A stretch of DNA of 37,265 nt, from the NCBI GenBank assembly GCA_014763515.1, contig JACXVH010000002.1:1-37265 (forward strand), written 5' to 3'. Made by a program: the position numbers and the translations under genes. Source of the stretch: Flavobacteriaceae bacterium (GTDB lineage: Bacteria > Bacteroidota > Bacteroidia > Flavobacteriales > Flavobacteriaceae). Position 1 is the stretch's first letter; each line of letters opens with the position of its first letter. The notes under the pieces are model-generated. The model searched no databases. It saw nothing but the letters and a program-made list of their open reading frames with translations, and had not been told where the DNA came from. This document shows positions 9,634 through 19,420 of this stretch, piece by piece.

Positions 9634-10610
9634 ATAAAAACCGAATTTAATTTCTCAAAACTTTCCGTTTCAAATTGATAAAAACTTTGCATTACAGTTC
9701 TAGCTCCAAAACTTTCTTTCCAAAATAATAATCCTTTATTAATTTTTTTGCCTTGATTTTCATTTGAAATTCCAAAATCAAAATACTTTTTTGTTACAAA
9801 AACTTCTGTTATTAAATAATGATGAAGCACATCTAAACTCCCATTAGTTTGTTGATTTCCATTACCCGAAATATATTGTGAATGAGCAACTTTATTGCTT
9901 TCAAAAACTGTTGTTCCTGCTACTATTTCGTTATTTAAATATACATTAAACTGACGAATATTTTTAGGAAACTTTTCTTTTAAATATGTAATTTCTTCCA
10001 ATGTATGAACGGGTTTCGCCTGATGCTTTTGTTCTAAATTCGGAATTAAAATTTGGTTCCAAAAATCCTCAAAACTTTCCACTTCTTTTACTTCAAAACC
10101 TAATTGTTTTGATTTTGTAATTTCATTTTTACGAGTTTGAGAAATTTTAAATGGCGATTGTAAATCAATTGAAGAAAGAATGTCTCTTCTTATTAATTTT
10201 GCTTCACATAAAAAAGCTAAATATTCTAACTCATCTGCGGGTAAATCGTTATATATTGAAGGAATAACTTTAATTTCTAGTCTTTTAATTTCACTTTTAT
10301 TTAAAAAAGAAAGTACTTGTTTAAAAATTGAAATTGCTTCTATCAGTTTCGCTTTTTTATTTAATATTAATCCGCCATAAGTTAATCCTTGATGTGAATA
10401 AACATCATTTTCAAGTCTATTTGCAGGTAAAACAGCACATACATTCTCTTTTTCATCTAAAACTAAAAGTGAAAAATCCTCGAATCTATTGCTGTGATAT
10501 TCCATAAAATCGCGATGAAACAAAAAGGTAGCATTTTTAGCTTGGGAGACAAAATTGTTCCAAATGGTATAGTGTAGAGAAGAATATTTTACTACAGTAT
10601 ATTTTTTCAA
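9630..10610 (-). CDS. FemAB/GNAT-like acyl- or aminoacyl-transferase
   Basis: 326 aa; [36 protein letters not shown]...GLTYGGLIL...[30 protein letters not shown], as in FemAB-like proteins of Bacteroidetes glycan loci. Confidence 0.65.
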   Translation of the reverse strand: MKKYTVVKYSSLHYTIWNNFVSQAKNATFLFHRDFMEYHSNRFEDFSLLVLDEKENVCAVLPANRLENDVYSHQGLTYGGLILNKKAKLIEAISIFKQVLSFLNKSEIKRLEIKVIPSIYNDLPADELEYLAFLCEAKLIRRDILSSIDLQSPFKISQTRKNEITKSKQLGFEVKEVESFEDFWNQILIPNLEQKHQAKPVHTLEEITYLKEKFPKNIRQFNVYLNNEIVAGTTVFESNKVAHSQYISGNGNQQTNGSLDVLHHYLITEVFVTKKYFDFGISNENQGKKINKGLLFWKESFGARTVMQSFYQFETESFEKLNSVFI

Positions 10611-10716
10611 ATGAGTAGAATTAATGCCGAAAATTACTAATAATAAACCGAGTAATAAAACGAAAATCTTAAAATATTATTTTATTTACTATCTTGGTAC
10701 TAACAATTATTGCACT

Positions 10717-12531
10717 ATGCGAAAAAAAATTAACCTACTCTATTATTTTTTCTGCTTGTTTACATTTCAATTTGTAATGGCACAAGATGTAACTTTATTT
10801 TCGCAATGGAATGGTAGATATGATTTTACATTTATTGGTAATACTTTAAATCCTTCTGAAAACACCACTTATTCGCCTACTTTTCTTTATACTACATCTT
10901 CATCTAATTTATCATTACAGCCTAATGATAATATAGTTGCTGCTTATTTATATTGGGCAGGAATGGGAACAGGCGATGTCGATGTAAAATTAAATGGTAT
11001 TGATTTTACTGCTGATATTTTATACAATACGGTGGGAACTGCTGATAGCCTTAATTATTTTAGTGCTTACAAAGACATCACTTCTTTTGTTCAAAGTACA
11101 GGAAACGGAACTTATACATTATCTGATCTCGATTTAAATTATCTAATTCCTCAATATTGGACCAATGCCACTCATTTTGCCGGTTGGGCTATTTTAGTCA
11201 TTTATGAAAATCCTGCTTTAACTTTAAATCAAATTAATGTGTATCAAGGTTTAGAAACCCTATCACCCAATCGTCCCTTAGGCATACTTGACTCAAAAAC
11301 AATAGATTTAAATAATCTTTATTTAATTAGTAATACTGGGGCAAAAATAGGTTTTGTGGCTTGGGAAGGCGATCGAGGCATTCAATATTTAGAAAGTTTA
11401 AAATTTAGTGCAAATGGCGTTACAAATACCTTAAGTAATAGTTTGAATCCTTCTACAAATGCTTTTAATGGAACAAATACCGAAACAAATTCTTCAATAT
11501 TGTACAACATGGACTTAGATGTTTATTCCATAGAAAATTATATTGTTCCTGGTACAACTTCAGCTTCAGTTTCACTTGAATCGGGTCAAGATTATGTAAT
11601 GCTAAACACCATTATTACCAAATTAAACAGTCAATTACCCGATGCTACAATTGAAATTAATGATTATAGTACAAGCTGTAATTCTGGTAACATTTTGGTA
11701 AATTACACAGTTTTTAATGTTAATAGTACAGAAGTTTTACCTGCCAATACTCAAATAGGTTTTTACATCGACAATCAATTAATTGCTACAACTTCTACTC
11801 TTGATGAAATTGCAATAGGCGGAAATGAATCGGGAAGTATTGTCATCAATTTACCTAATTCTACAACAGAATTTTTCGATTTAATAGCTGTAGTAGATTA
11901 TAATTTAGCTGTTAGTGAAATAAATGAAAACAACAATAGTAACACTTTTGAAATCATGCAATGGCTTTCGCCAAACGTAAATTCTCTTGAAAATTTATTA
12001 AGTTGTAATATAGGATTTACAAAAGGAATTTTTGATTTTTCGGAATATGAAATACTGGTAAAAACAAATGATTCTCAAACAGTTTCATTTCATGAAACCC
12101 AAGAAGAAGCCGAGCAAAATATTAATGAAATTTTGGTTACAAATGATTATGAAGCGCAATCTACTCCAATGGAAATTTTTGTTCGAGTAGAAAATGATTT
12201 AGGATGTTACACCATAACTTCATTTCAATTATTGACAGAAAACTGTCCGCCAGTTATTTACAACGCTGTTTCTGCTGATAATGACGGAATTAATGAAACG
12301 TTTTTTATTGAAGGTTTACACAATATTTTTGTAGACTACAAATTAGAAATATACAATCGATGGGGAAGGTTAATTTGGATAGGAAATGATTCAAAACCAG
12401 ATTGGAACGGATATATAGAAAATGGAATAGGAACAAAACTTGCTCCTGATGGTACCTACTTTTATGTTTTACATTTAAACGATGAAAAATATCCGAATGC
12501 TTTAACGGGTTATTTATATCTAACCCATTAA
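10717..12531 (+). CDS. Secreted protein with T9SS type-B (gliding motility-associated) C-terminal sorting domain
   Basis: Refined start MRKKINLLYYFFCLFTFQFVMAQ (signal peptide); C-terminus ISADNDGINETFFIEGL...YKLEIYNRWGRLIW...PDWNGY...LAPDGTYFYVL...LTGYLYLTH type (window reads VSADNDG); CARDB-like ATIEINDYSTSCNSGNILVNYTVFNVN...INENNNSNTFE. Confidence 0.9.
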   Translation: MRKKINLLYYFFCLFTFQFVMAQDVTLFSQWNGRYDFTFIGNTLNPSENTTYSPTFLYTTSSSNLSLQPNDNIVAAYLYWAGMGTGDVDVKLNGIDFTADILYNTVGTADSLNYFSAYKDITSFVQSTGNGTYTLSDLDLNYLIPQYWTNATHFAGWAILVIYENPALTLNQINVYQGLETLSPNRPLGILDSKTIDLNNLYLISNTGAKIGFVAWEGDRGIQYLESLKFSANGVTNTLSNSLNPSTNAFNGTNTETNSSILYNMDLDVYSIENYIVPGTTSASVSLESGQDYVMLNTIITKLNSQLPDATIEINDYSTSCNSGNILVNYTVFNVNSTEVLPANTQIGFYIDNQLIATTSTLDEIAIGGNESGSIVINLPNSTTEFFDLIAVVDYNLAVSEINENNNSNTFEIMQWLSPNVNSLENLLSCNIGFTKGIFDFSEYEILVKTNDSQTVSFHETQEEAEQNINEILVTNDYEAQSTPMEIFVRVENDLGCYTITSFQLLTENCPPVIYNAVSADNDGINETFFIEGLHNIFVDYKLEIYNRWGRLIWIGNDSKPDWNGYIENGIGTKLAPDGTYFYVLHLNDEKYPNALTGYLYLTH

Positions 12532-12532
12532 A

Positions 12533-13252
12533 CTACATATTTTGCGTATAAAAATTGTAATCTTTTAAGAGAGTTCTAATAAAATCTTGATCGTTACCAG
12601 AGACATTTTTAATTCCGGTTACTTGTATTACTTTTTCGCGAAGTTTAATTAAAGTTACATAATCTCTCGTAGCTACAGCTGTTTCAAAGGTTTCTTTTAC
12701 AATTCTTACATCGTTATCTGATAATTTTATGACCAAAGGATATGTCGGTACATAATCATTATTTACTTCTTGCAAAATGGTATGATTAATATTGATATTA
12801 TTTTTTAAAGAAATAACCGCTGTTCCTGCAGCCATATCGCCTAGCCTTTGATTGGTTTTACTAAAAATTAAGGCTAATAAACCAATAATAGCAATATTAA
12901 ATTCAATAATCCTAAACATCCATCTAATTAAGTAATCTACAAAAGAAGCTTGATAACCGTCAATTTTGATAACCTTTATCTTCATTAGCTTTTTACCAAA
13001 AGTTTGACCTTCCCATAAACTTTCCAAAACAAGTGAATATATTAATATAGGCGAATATACTATAATTTCAACAGCCATAACTTCCCAACCATCATTTGAA
13101 GGTAAAAAATCTAAAACACCAGATAAGTTTATGACAAAAACATAAGCCAAACGAATTAAGGTATCGATAACTTGTGCTAAAATTCTATCACCAACAGAGG
13201 CTACTTGAAAATTTAATGTAACATTTTGGGTTGTATTGATTGCTAATTGCAT
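12533..13252 (-). CDS. RDD family membrane protein (start refined to 13252)
   Basis: MQLAINTTQNVTLNFQVASVGDRILAQVIDTLIRLAYVF...WEGQTFGKKLMKIKVIKIDG; RDD family hallmarks. Confidence 0.87.
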   Translation of the reverse strand: MQLAINTTQNVTLNFQVASVGDRILAQVIDTLIRLAYVFVINLSGVLDFLPSNDGWEVMAVEIIVYSPILIYSLVLESLWEGQTFGKKLMKIKVIKIDGYQASFVDYLIRWMFRIIEFNIAIIGLLALIFSKTNQRLGDMAAGTAVISLKNNININHTILQEVNNDYVPTYPLVIKLSDNDVRIVKETFETAVATRDYVTLIKLREKVIQVTGIKNVSGNDQDFIRTLLKDYNFYTQNM

Positions 13253-13276
13253 CTTAATTTCTATTTTAGCAATTCC

Positions 13277-14254
13277 ATGAGAGAAGTTGCTTTTATTAAA
13301 CAAAATAAGGAAAAATGGCTTGAATTTGAACAAGCTATTTATGGCAAAACTAAAAAAAATCCTGATGATTTGGCCAGTTTATACATTCATTTAATGAATG
13401 ATTTGTCGTATGCCCAAACTTATTATCCAAAAAGTAAAACAACTGTTTACTTAAATCATCTTGGTACTCAAACTTATCAAAAAATTTACAAAACCAAAAG
13501 AACAGAGACCAATAGATTAAAATATTTTTTCAAAACTGAAGTTCCTTTATTGGTTTACCAATATCGCCGTTATGTATTATATGCATTTATAGCATTTACT
13601 TTACTTACGCTTGTGGGTGTAGTTTCTGCGCAAAATGATGAAAGTTTTGTAAGAGTTATTCTTGGAGATCAATATGTAAACATGACATTAGAAAACATTA
13701 AAGAAGGAGATCCTGTTGCGGTTTACAAAAGTAGTAGCGATTGGGCAAGTTTTATTGGTATCACAATCAACAACTTAAAAGTTGGTACATTTTCATATTT
13801 CTCAGGAATTTTAGTAGGAATAGGAACTTTTTATTCCATGTTTAATAACTGTATTATGTTAGGTTCGTTCCAATATTTCTTTTATCAAGAAGGTGTTTTT
13901 TGGGAAAGTGTTCGTGGCATTTGGATACATGGTTCTATGGAAATTTTTGCTATGGTAATTGAAGCTGCAGCTGGTTTTATTTTAGGTGCAAGTATATTGT
14001 TTCCAAGGACTTTATCAAGAATGAACTCTTTTAAAATTGGATTTAAAGAAAGTTTCAAAATTTTCATCAGTACGATGCCATTTACATTTGCTGCCGGATT
14101 TCTTGAAGGTTACATTACTAGATTTTCAAAAGCAATGCCTACATTTTTGAGTGTCGCAATTATACTTATAACCTTATCCATTATAAGTTTTTATTATTTA
14201 GTTTACCCGTTTATAGTTCATAAAAAGTTAAAAGCAAATGTTTCAACTCTATAA
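13277..14254 (+). CDS. Stage II sporulation protein M (SpoIIM)/DUF95-like membrane protein
   Basis: MREVAFIKQNKEKWLEFEQAI...DLASLYIHLMNDLSYAQTYYPKSKTTVYLNHL...GILVGIGTFYSMFNNCIMLGSFQYFF...IWIHGSMEIFAMVIEAAAGFILG. Confidence 0.9.
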   Translation: MREVAFIKQNKEKWLEFEQAIYGKTKKNPDDLASLYIHLMNDLSYAQTYYPKSKTTVYLNHLGTQTYQKIYKTKRTETNRLKYFFKTEVPLLVYQYRRYVLYAFIAFTLLTLVGVVSAQNDESFVRVILGDQYVNMTLENIKEGDPVAVYKSSSDWASFIGITINNLKVGTFSYFSGILVGIGTFYSMFNNCIMLGSFQYFFYQEGVFWESVRGIWIHGSMEIFAMVIEAAAGFILGASILFPRTLSRMNSFKIGFKESFKIFISTMPFTFAAGFLEGYITRFSKAMPTFLSVAIILITLSIISFYYLVYPFIVHKKLKANVSTL

Positions 14255-15179
14255 AAAAAGAGATTTTAGTCAGCTAATTAGCGATACTATTAGCTTTTTT
14301 AAAATTGAAGGAAAAAATTATTTCAAAAGTTATTTCACTATAAATGGAGGTTTATTACTTATTCTTGTTGTGCTGATTTCTCTTTTTGTTAAAATATTTT
14401 CCGAAGGCATGTTTTCTGCAATTCAAAACAATGAAAATCCTAACTTTTTTGTAGAACAATTAATGTCAAACTTAGGATTATTTATTGGTCTAGGATTATT
14501 AATGTTTTTTGCTATAATTCTAGTTAGTGTAATCAATTACACATTCCCAGTAATTTATTTAAAAATATTAGAAGAAAGAAAAACGCCTACAACTAAAGAA
14601 ATTACTGATAGATTAAAACAAAAAGCTGGACGCTCAATTTTATTTTTCATCATTTCGATTTTTGTATTGATTCCAGTTTTTATGATCTTATTTTTCATAA
14701 CTTTTTTACTTATAATGGTTATCATTGGGTTTCCATTATTATTTATTTTAATTCCAGCTATTTCTAGTTGGATTGCACAAAGCTATTATCACTATATCAA
14801 TACAAATTCTGGTTATTTCGATGCAATTTTTAAAGGATATGAAATTATTGGAAAAAAGTTTTGGCCTATAATAGGTTCAACAGCAATAATGTATGTAATT
14901 GTGCAAATTATTTTAACGCTTATAACATTTATTCCCTATATTTTTGGAATAATGAGTATGTTTACAAATCCAGATTTGAATGAAACTAATGCTCAAGAAA
15001 CATTTGGATTTATCATGATATTTGTAACTGTGCTAATGACAATATCTATCTTATTCAATTACACATTACAGAATTTAATATTAATTAATCAAGGTATTAT
15101 TTATTACAGCATTAAAGAAGCTGACGAAAATATTTCTGTTAATAATGAAATAGAAAGCATTGGTTCAAATGAAGAATAA
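14238..15179 (+). CDS. Hypothetical polytopic membrane protein of the MoxR/DUF58 operon
   Basis: 313 aa, multiple hydrophobic segments; overlaps the spoIIM-like stop by 17 nt; conserved operon position. Confidence 0.75.
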   Translation: MFQLYKKRDFSQLISDTISFFKIEGKNYFKSYFTINGGLLLILVVLISLFVKIFSEGMFSAIQNNENPNFFVEQLMSNLGLFIGLGLLMFFAIILVSVINYTFPVIYLKILEERKTPTTKEITDRLKQKAGRSILFFIISIFVLIPVFMILFFITFLLIMVIIGFPLLFILIPAISSWIAQSYYHYINTNSGYFDAIFKGYEIIGKKFWPIIGSTAIMYVIVQIILTLITFIPYIFGIMSMFTNPDLNETNAQETFGFIMIFVTVLMTISILFNYTLQNLILINQGIIYYSIKEADENISVNNEIESIGSNEE

Positions 15180-15870
15180 ACGTTCAACTTTACTTCTATC
15201 GATACTAACTCCTTTTTCAGTTTTTGCTGTAAAAAGCAACGATTCTATTGTTTATTTACAACGAAAATTTGAAGAAAACTTTCAAGACAAATACAAAGGC
15301 AACGATTTTCAATATGAAACCGTTACTAAAACTGATCTTTCTGCTTGGGAAAGATTTTGGGCAGCCGTGTGGAGAAAACTTGGCGATCTTTTTAGTTTTG
15401 CAGATACTGGTGGAGCTTTAAACGGATTAGAAATCTTCTTTAAAATTTTGGCTTTTGCCATAATTGGATTCGTAATTTATTTAATTGTTCGCATTATTCT
15501 AAAAAAAGAAGGAAAATGGATTTTTGGTAAATCTTCTAAGAAAATATTAGTTACCGAAAATGTTGAAGAAAACATTCATACAATAGATTTTAATACGATT
15601 ATTAAAAATGCTACAATACAAAAAGATTATCGTGTTGCCGTTCGTTATTATTATCTCTGGTTGTTAAAAACACTTTCAGATAAGAACATTATTGAATGGG
15701 ATATCGAAAAAACAAATAGCGATTATTTAAGAGAAATTTCAAATAGCGAATTAAAAAAAGAATTTCGCTTTTTATCTTATATCTACGAATACAGTTGGTA
15801 TGGTAAGTTTGAATTAAATGAAGAAGATTTTTCAAAAGCACAAAACGCTTTTATTAAAAATATTAAATAA
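15169..15870 (+). CDS. DUF4129 domain-containing protein
   Basis: Signal peptide MKNKRSTLLLSILTPFSVFAV; C-terminal IKNATIQKDYRVAVRYYYLWLLKTLSDKNIIEWDIEKTNSDYLREI typical of DUF4129. Confidence 0.78.
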   Translation: MKNKRSTLLLSILTPFSVFAVKSNDSIVYLQRKFEENFQDKYKGNDFQYETVTKTDLSAWERFWAAVWRKLGDLFSFADTGGALNGLEIFFKILAFAIIGFVIYLIVRIILKKEGKWIFGKSSKKILVTENVEENIHTIDFNTIIKNATIQKDYRVAVRYYYLWLLKTLSDKNIIEWDIEKTNSDYLREISNSELKKEFRFLSYIYEYSWYGKFELNEEDFSKAQNAFIKNIK

Positions 15871-15873
15871 TAC

Positions 15874-17064
15874 ATGTCTAGAAGTTTAAAAGTATATATC
15901 GGAATTTTAATTACTATCTTGATTGGTATTATCTTGATAGACGCAAACCGACCTAAACCTATAGATTGGTCACCAACTTATTCCATTAAAGATAAAATTC
16001 CTTTTGGTTTATATGTTTTTAATAACGAATCAGAGGCTTTTTTTAAACCTCAAAAGATTACTCAATTTGGCAAAAGTCCTTACGAATTTTTAGATTCAAA
16101 ATATAGTTATAGCGACACTACTTATTCTATTAAAGGAAATTTTTTATACATAAACGGAAACTTTGATATTGATGATGAATCTGTAGAAGAACTTTTATAT
16201 TTTGCAAAACATGGTAACAATATTTTTTTAAGTTCTACTGACTTCCCTTCTATATTTGCTGATACTTTACATTTTAAAATGGAATACGATAATTCTTTTA
16301 CCGATTCTATTCAAATGAATGTTGAAATGCTTAAAAAGAAAAATTCGTTTTACTTTAAAAAAGGAATTAATGCTTCTTATTTTGCTGAAATTGATAGTAC
16401 ATCGCAAATATTAGGAACACAAAAAAGAAGTAATGGAAAAGTTCAAACCAATTATATAAAAATACCTTATGGAAATGGGAATTTTTACCTTCATTGCCAA
16501 CCTATTACATTCACTAATTATTACTTGTTAAAGGATAATCAGTCTTATGCCGCTGATGTTTTAAGTAATTTACCAATTTCTAACGAGGTCTTTTGGAAAA
16601 TTAAACGATATGAAAGTGACGGGTTAGAACAATCTCCATTGCGCTTTTGGTTAAGTCAACCAGCTTTAAAATCGGCATGGCTTTTAGCTATTTATGGTTT
16701 AATTATTTTTATGATTTTTAATGCCAAAAGAAAACAACGTATAATTCCTATTATAACACCTCTTAAAAATACTACAATAGAGTTTACTAAAACCATTGGT
16801 AACCTTTATTATCAAGAAAAAGATTATTTGAATATCATTGAAAAAAAAATAATTTTCTTCTTAGAAAAAGTTAGAAACGATTATTATTTAGATACTTTTA
16901 ATTTAGATGAAACTTTTTGCAAACGATTACAGCAAAAAAGTGGTAAAAATTTACAAGAAATCGAAAAATTAATTCAACTTATAAAACAATTAAGAACTCA
17001 ATCTTCTGCAACTGAAACAGATGTTGTTGAGTTAAATAATTTAATAGAAAAATTTTATTCATAA
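15874..17064 (+). CDS. DUF4350 domain-containing protein
   Basis: N-terminal TM, then RPKPIDWSPTYSIKDKIPFGLYVF...ELLYFAKHGNNIFLSS; operon position between DUF4129 and MoxR. Confidence 0.78.
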   Translation: MSRSLKVYIGILITILIGIILIDANRPKPIDWSPTYSIKDKIPFGLYVFNNESEAFFKPQKITQFGKSPYEFLDSKYSYSDTTYSIKGNFLYINGNFDIDDESVEELLYFAKHGNNIFLSSTDFPSIFADTLHFKMEYDNSFTDSIQMNVEMLKKKNSFYFKKGINASYFAEIDSTSQILGTQKRSNGKVQTNYIKIPYGNGNFYLHCQPITFTNYYLLKDNQSYAADVLSNLPISNEVFWKIKRYESDGLEQSPLRFWLSQPALKSAWLLAIYGLIIFMIFNAKRKQRIIPIITPLKNTTIEFTKTIGNLYYQEKDYLNIIEKKIIFFLEKVRNDYYLDTFNLDETFCKRLQQKSGKNLQEIEKLIQLIKQLRTQSSATETDVVELNNLIEKFYS

Positions 17065-18071
17065 TGGAAAATACATTTGAACAAAACGAACAACAAGAAA
17101 GTGTAAACTTTCAATCTAGAATAAATTTACAGCCTTTGCAAGAAAGTGTAGATAAAGTAAAAGACGAAATAGCAAAAATAATTGTAGGCCAGCATGAAAT
17201 GATTGACCAATTATTGGTTTCTATTTTAGCAAATGGTCATGTTTTATTAGAAGGAGTACCTGGAGTTGCTAAAACCATAACCGCAAAATTATTAGCAAAA
17301 ACTTTGGACTTAGATTTCAGTCGAATTCAATTTACTCCAGATTTAATGCCTTCAGATATCATTGGAACATCTGTTTTTGATTTATCAAAATCTACTTTCG
17401 AATTCAAAAAAGGTCCTATTTTCTCAAATTTTGTATTAATTGATGAAATAAATCGTGCGCCAGCTAAAACACAAGCTGCACTTTTTGAAGTAATGGAAGA
17501 AAGACAAATTACTGCTGATGGTACAACTTATGTTTTAGAACAACCATTTTTAGTAATTGCTACGCAAAACCCTATTGAGCAAGAAGGAACTTATAGATTA
17601 CCTGAAGCACAATTAGACCGATTTTTATTTAAAATTAATGTGGGTTATCCAAATCTTCAACAAGAAATTGATATTATTCAAAAAGAGAACGAATTACAAA
17701 GTCGTGATAAATTTGAAAATATTGTTTCTATTATTTCTCAAAGTAACATTATTGAGTTCCAAAAACTCGTAAAACAAATCATTATAGAACCAAATTTGGT
17801 AGAATACATTGCTAAAATTGTAATAAATACTCGTGAAAATACCTTTTTATATTTAGGTGCTTCTCCGCGTGCTTCAATTGCAATTTTGAATGCTGCTAAA
17901 GGTTTTGCTGCTCTAAAATCACGCGATTTTGTGACGCCAGATGATATTAAACAAGCCGCAATTCCAGTTTTACAACACCGTGTTGTAGTAACGCCAGAAC
18001 GCGAAATGGAAGGCATAAGCAGTACCGAAATAATTAAACAAATTGTAGATGCCGTTGAAATTCCTAGATAA
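17064..18071 (+). CDS. MoxR family AAA+ ATPase
   Basis: GHVLLEGVPGVAKTITAKLLAK (Walker A), NFVLIDEINRAPAKTQAALFEVMEERQIT, FLVIATQNPIEQEGTYRLPEAQLDRF. Confidence 0.95.
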   Translation: MENTFEQNEQQESVNFQSRINLQPLQESVDKVKDEIAKIIVGQHEMIDQLLVSILANGHVLLEGVPGVAKTITAKLLAKTLDLDFSRIQFTPDLMPSDIIGTSVFDLSKSTFEFKKGPIFSNFVLIDEINRAPAKTQAALFEVMEERQITADGTTYVLEQPFLVIATQNPIEQEGTYRLPEAQLDRFLFKINVGYPNLQQEIDIIQKENELQSRDKFENIVSIISQSNIIEFQKLVKQIIIEPNLVEYIAKIVINTRENTFLYLGASPRASIAILNAAKGFAALKSRDFVTPDDIKQAAIPVLQHRVVVTPEREMEGISSTEIIKQIVDAVEIPR

Positions 18072-18085
18072 AAATTAATGTATTG

Positions 18086-19420
18086 ATGAAAAACTTTTTC
18101 AAACAATTATACCTAAACAACTTTTTCTTTTACTGTCTAATGGGAGTTATTTTTTTGTTCCTATTGGCTTTCTTTCTCCCTATGTTTTATAGTGCAAGTT
18201 GGTATTTATTGTTTGTACTTTTAACCTTTACAGTAATTGATGTTATTTTACTTTTTAGCTCAAAAAAGGCTGTAACAGGAATACGAAATACACCCGAAAA
18301 ATTATCAAATGGTGATGAAAATGATGTAACCATCTATTTACAAAATAAATATTCATTTCCGGTTTGGGTAAAAGTAATTGATGAAATTCCTTTTCAGTTT
18401 CAAAAAAGAGATTTTGAAGTAAAACGAAAAGTTAATGCTAATGAAAAAGATTCTTTTAAATACTTTTTAAGACCAACAGAACGTGGGGAGTATCTTTTTG
18501 GAAAATTAAACGTTTATGTAGCTTCACCATTACGATTAATAAGCCGTCGGTTTGTATATGAAGATCAAAAAATGGTTCCTACATATCCTTCTTATGTACA
18601 ATTAAGAAAATATGATTTAATGGCATTTTCAAACCAATTATTTCAATACGGATTAAAGAAAATAAGACGAATTGGTCATACTATGGAATTTGAACAAATT
18701 AAAGAATATGTGCAAGGAGACGATTTAAGAACCATTAATTGGAAAGCTACCGCAAAAAAAAATGAATTAATGGTAAACCAATATCAAGACGAGAAATCTC
18801 AAAATATGTATATGGTAATCGATAAAGGTCGCGTAATGAAAATGCCTTTTAATGGTTTAAGTTTACTAGATTATGCCATTAATGCTACTTTAGTTTTATC
18901 GAATGTAATCTTGAAAAAAGGCGATAAAGCTGGAATGTTTGCTTTTTCTAAAAAGGTCGAAAACAGAATTGTTGCAGAAAAACGTTTGAGTCAAATGCAA
19001 CAAATCATGGAAAATTTATATAACATTAAGACAGATTTTTTTGAAAGTGATTTTAGCCGATTGTATGTAGATGTAAAAAAACATATTAACCAACGTAGTT
19101 TGATTATTTTGTACACAAATTTTGAAACGCTCGATGGTTTACACCGACAACTTCCTTATTTAAAAGGAATTGCAAAAAGTCATTTATTAGTTGTAGTGTT
19201 CTTTAATAATACCGAATTAAATGAACTTATTCAAAAGAAAGCCACTAATATTCAAGAAGTTTATGATAAAGTAATTGCCGAAAAATTTGCTTTCGAGAAA
19301 CGACTTATTGTAAATGAATTAAAAAAATACGGAATTTATTCAGTTCTCACACAACCCGAAAATTTAACATTAGATACTATCAATAAATATTTAGAAATTA
19401 AAGCAAGAGGAATTTTATAA
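18086..19420 (+). CDS. DUF58 domain-containing protein
   Basis: FEQIKEYVQGDDLRTINWKATAKKNELMVNQYQDEKSQNMYMVIDKGRVM; DUF58 motif; two N-terminal TM segments. Confidence 0.92.
   Translation: MKNFFKQLYLNNFFFYCLMGVIFLFLLAFFLPMFYSASWYLLFVLLTFTVIDVILLFSSKKAVTGIRNTPEKLSNGDENDVTIYLQNKYSFPVWVKVIDEIPFQFQKRDFEVKRKVNANEKDSFKYFLRPTERGEYLFGKLNVYVASPLRLISRRFVYEDQKMVPTYPSYVQLRKYDLMAFSNQLFQYGLKKIRRIGHTMEFEQIKEYVQGDDLRTINWKATAKKNELMVNQYQDEKSQNMYMVIDKGRVMKMPFNGLSLLDYAINATLVLSNVILKKGDKAGMFAFSKKVENRIVAEKRLSQMQQIMENLYNIKTDFFESDFSRLYVDVKKHINQRSLIILYTNFETLDGLHRQLPYLKGIAKSHLLVVVFFNNTELNELIQKKATNIQEVYDKVIAEKFAFEKRLIVNELKKYGIYSVLTQPENLTLDTINKYLEIKARGIL

Noticed and set aside
13277-19420. MoxR/DUF58/DUF4129/SpoIIM operon as a novel defence or sporulation system
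   Set aside because: This gene order is common in Flavobacteriia and other Bacteroidetes; not unusual here.
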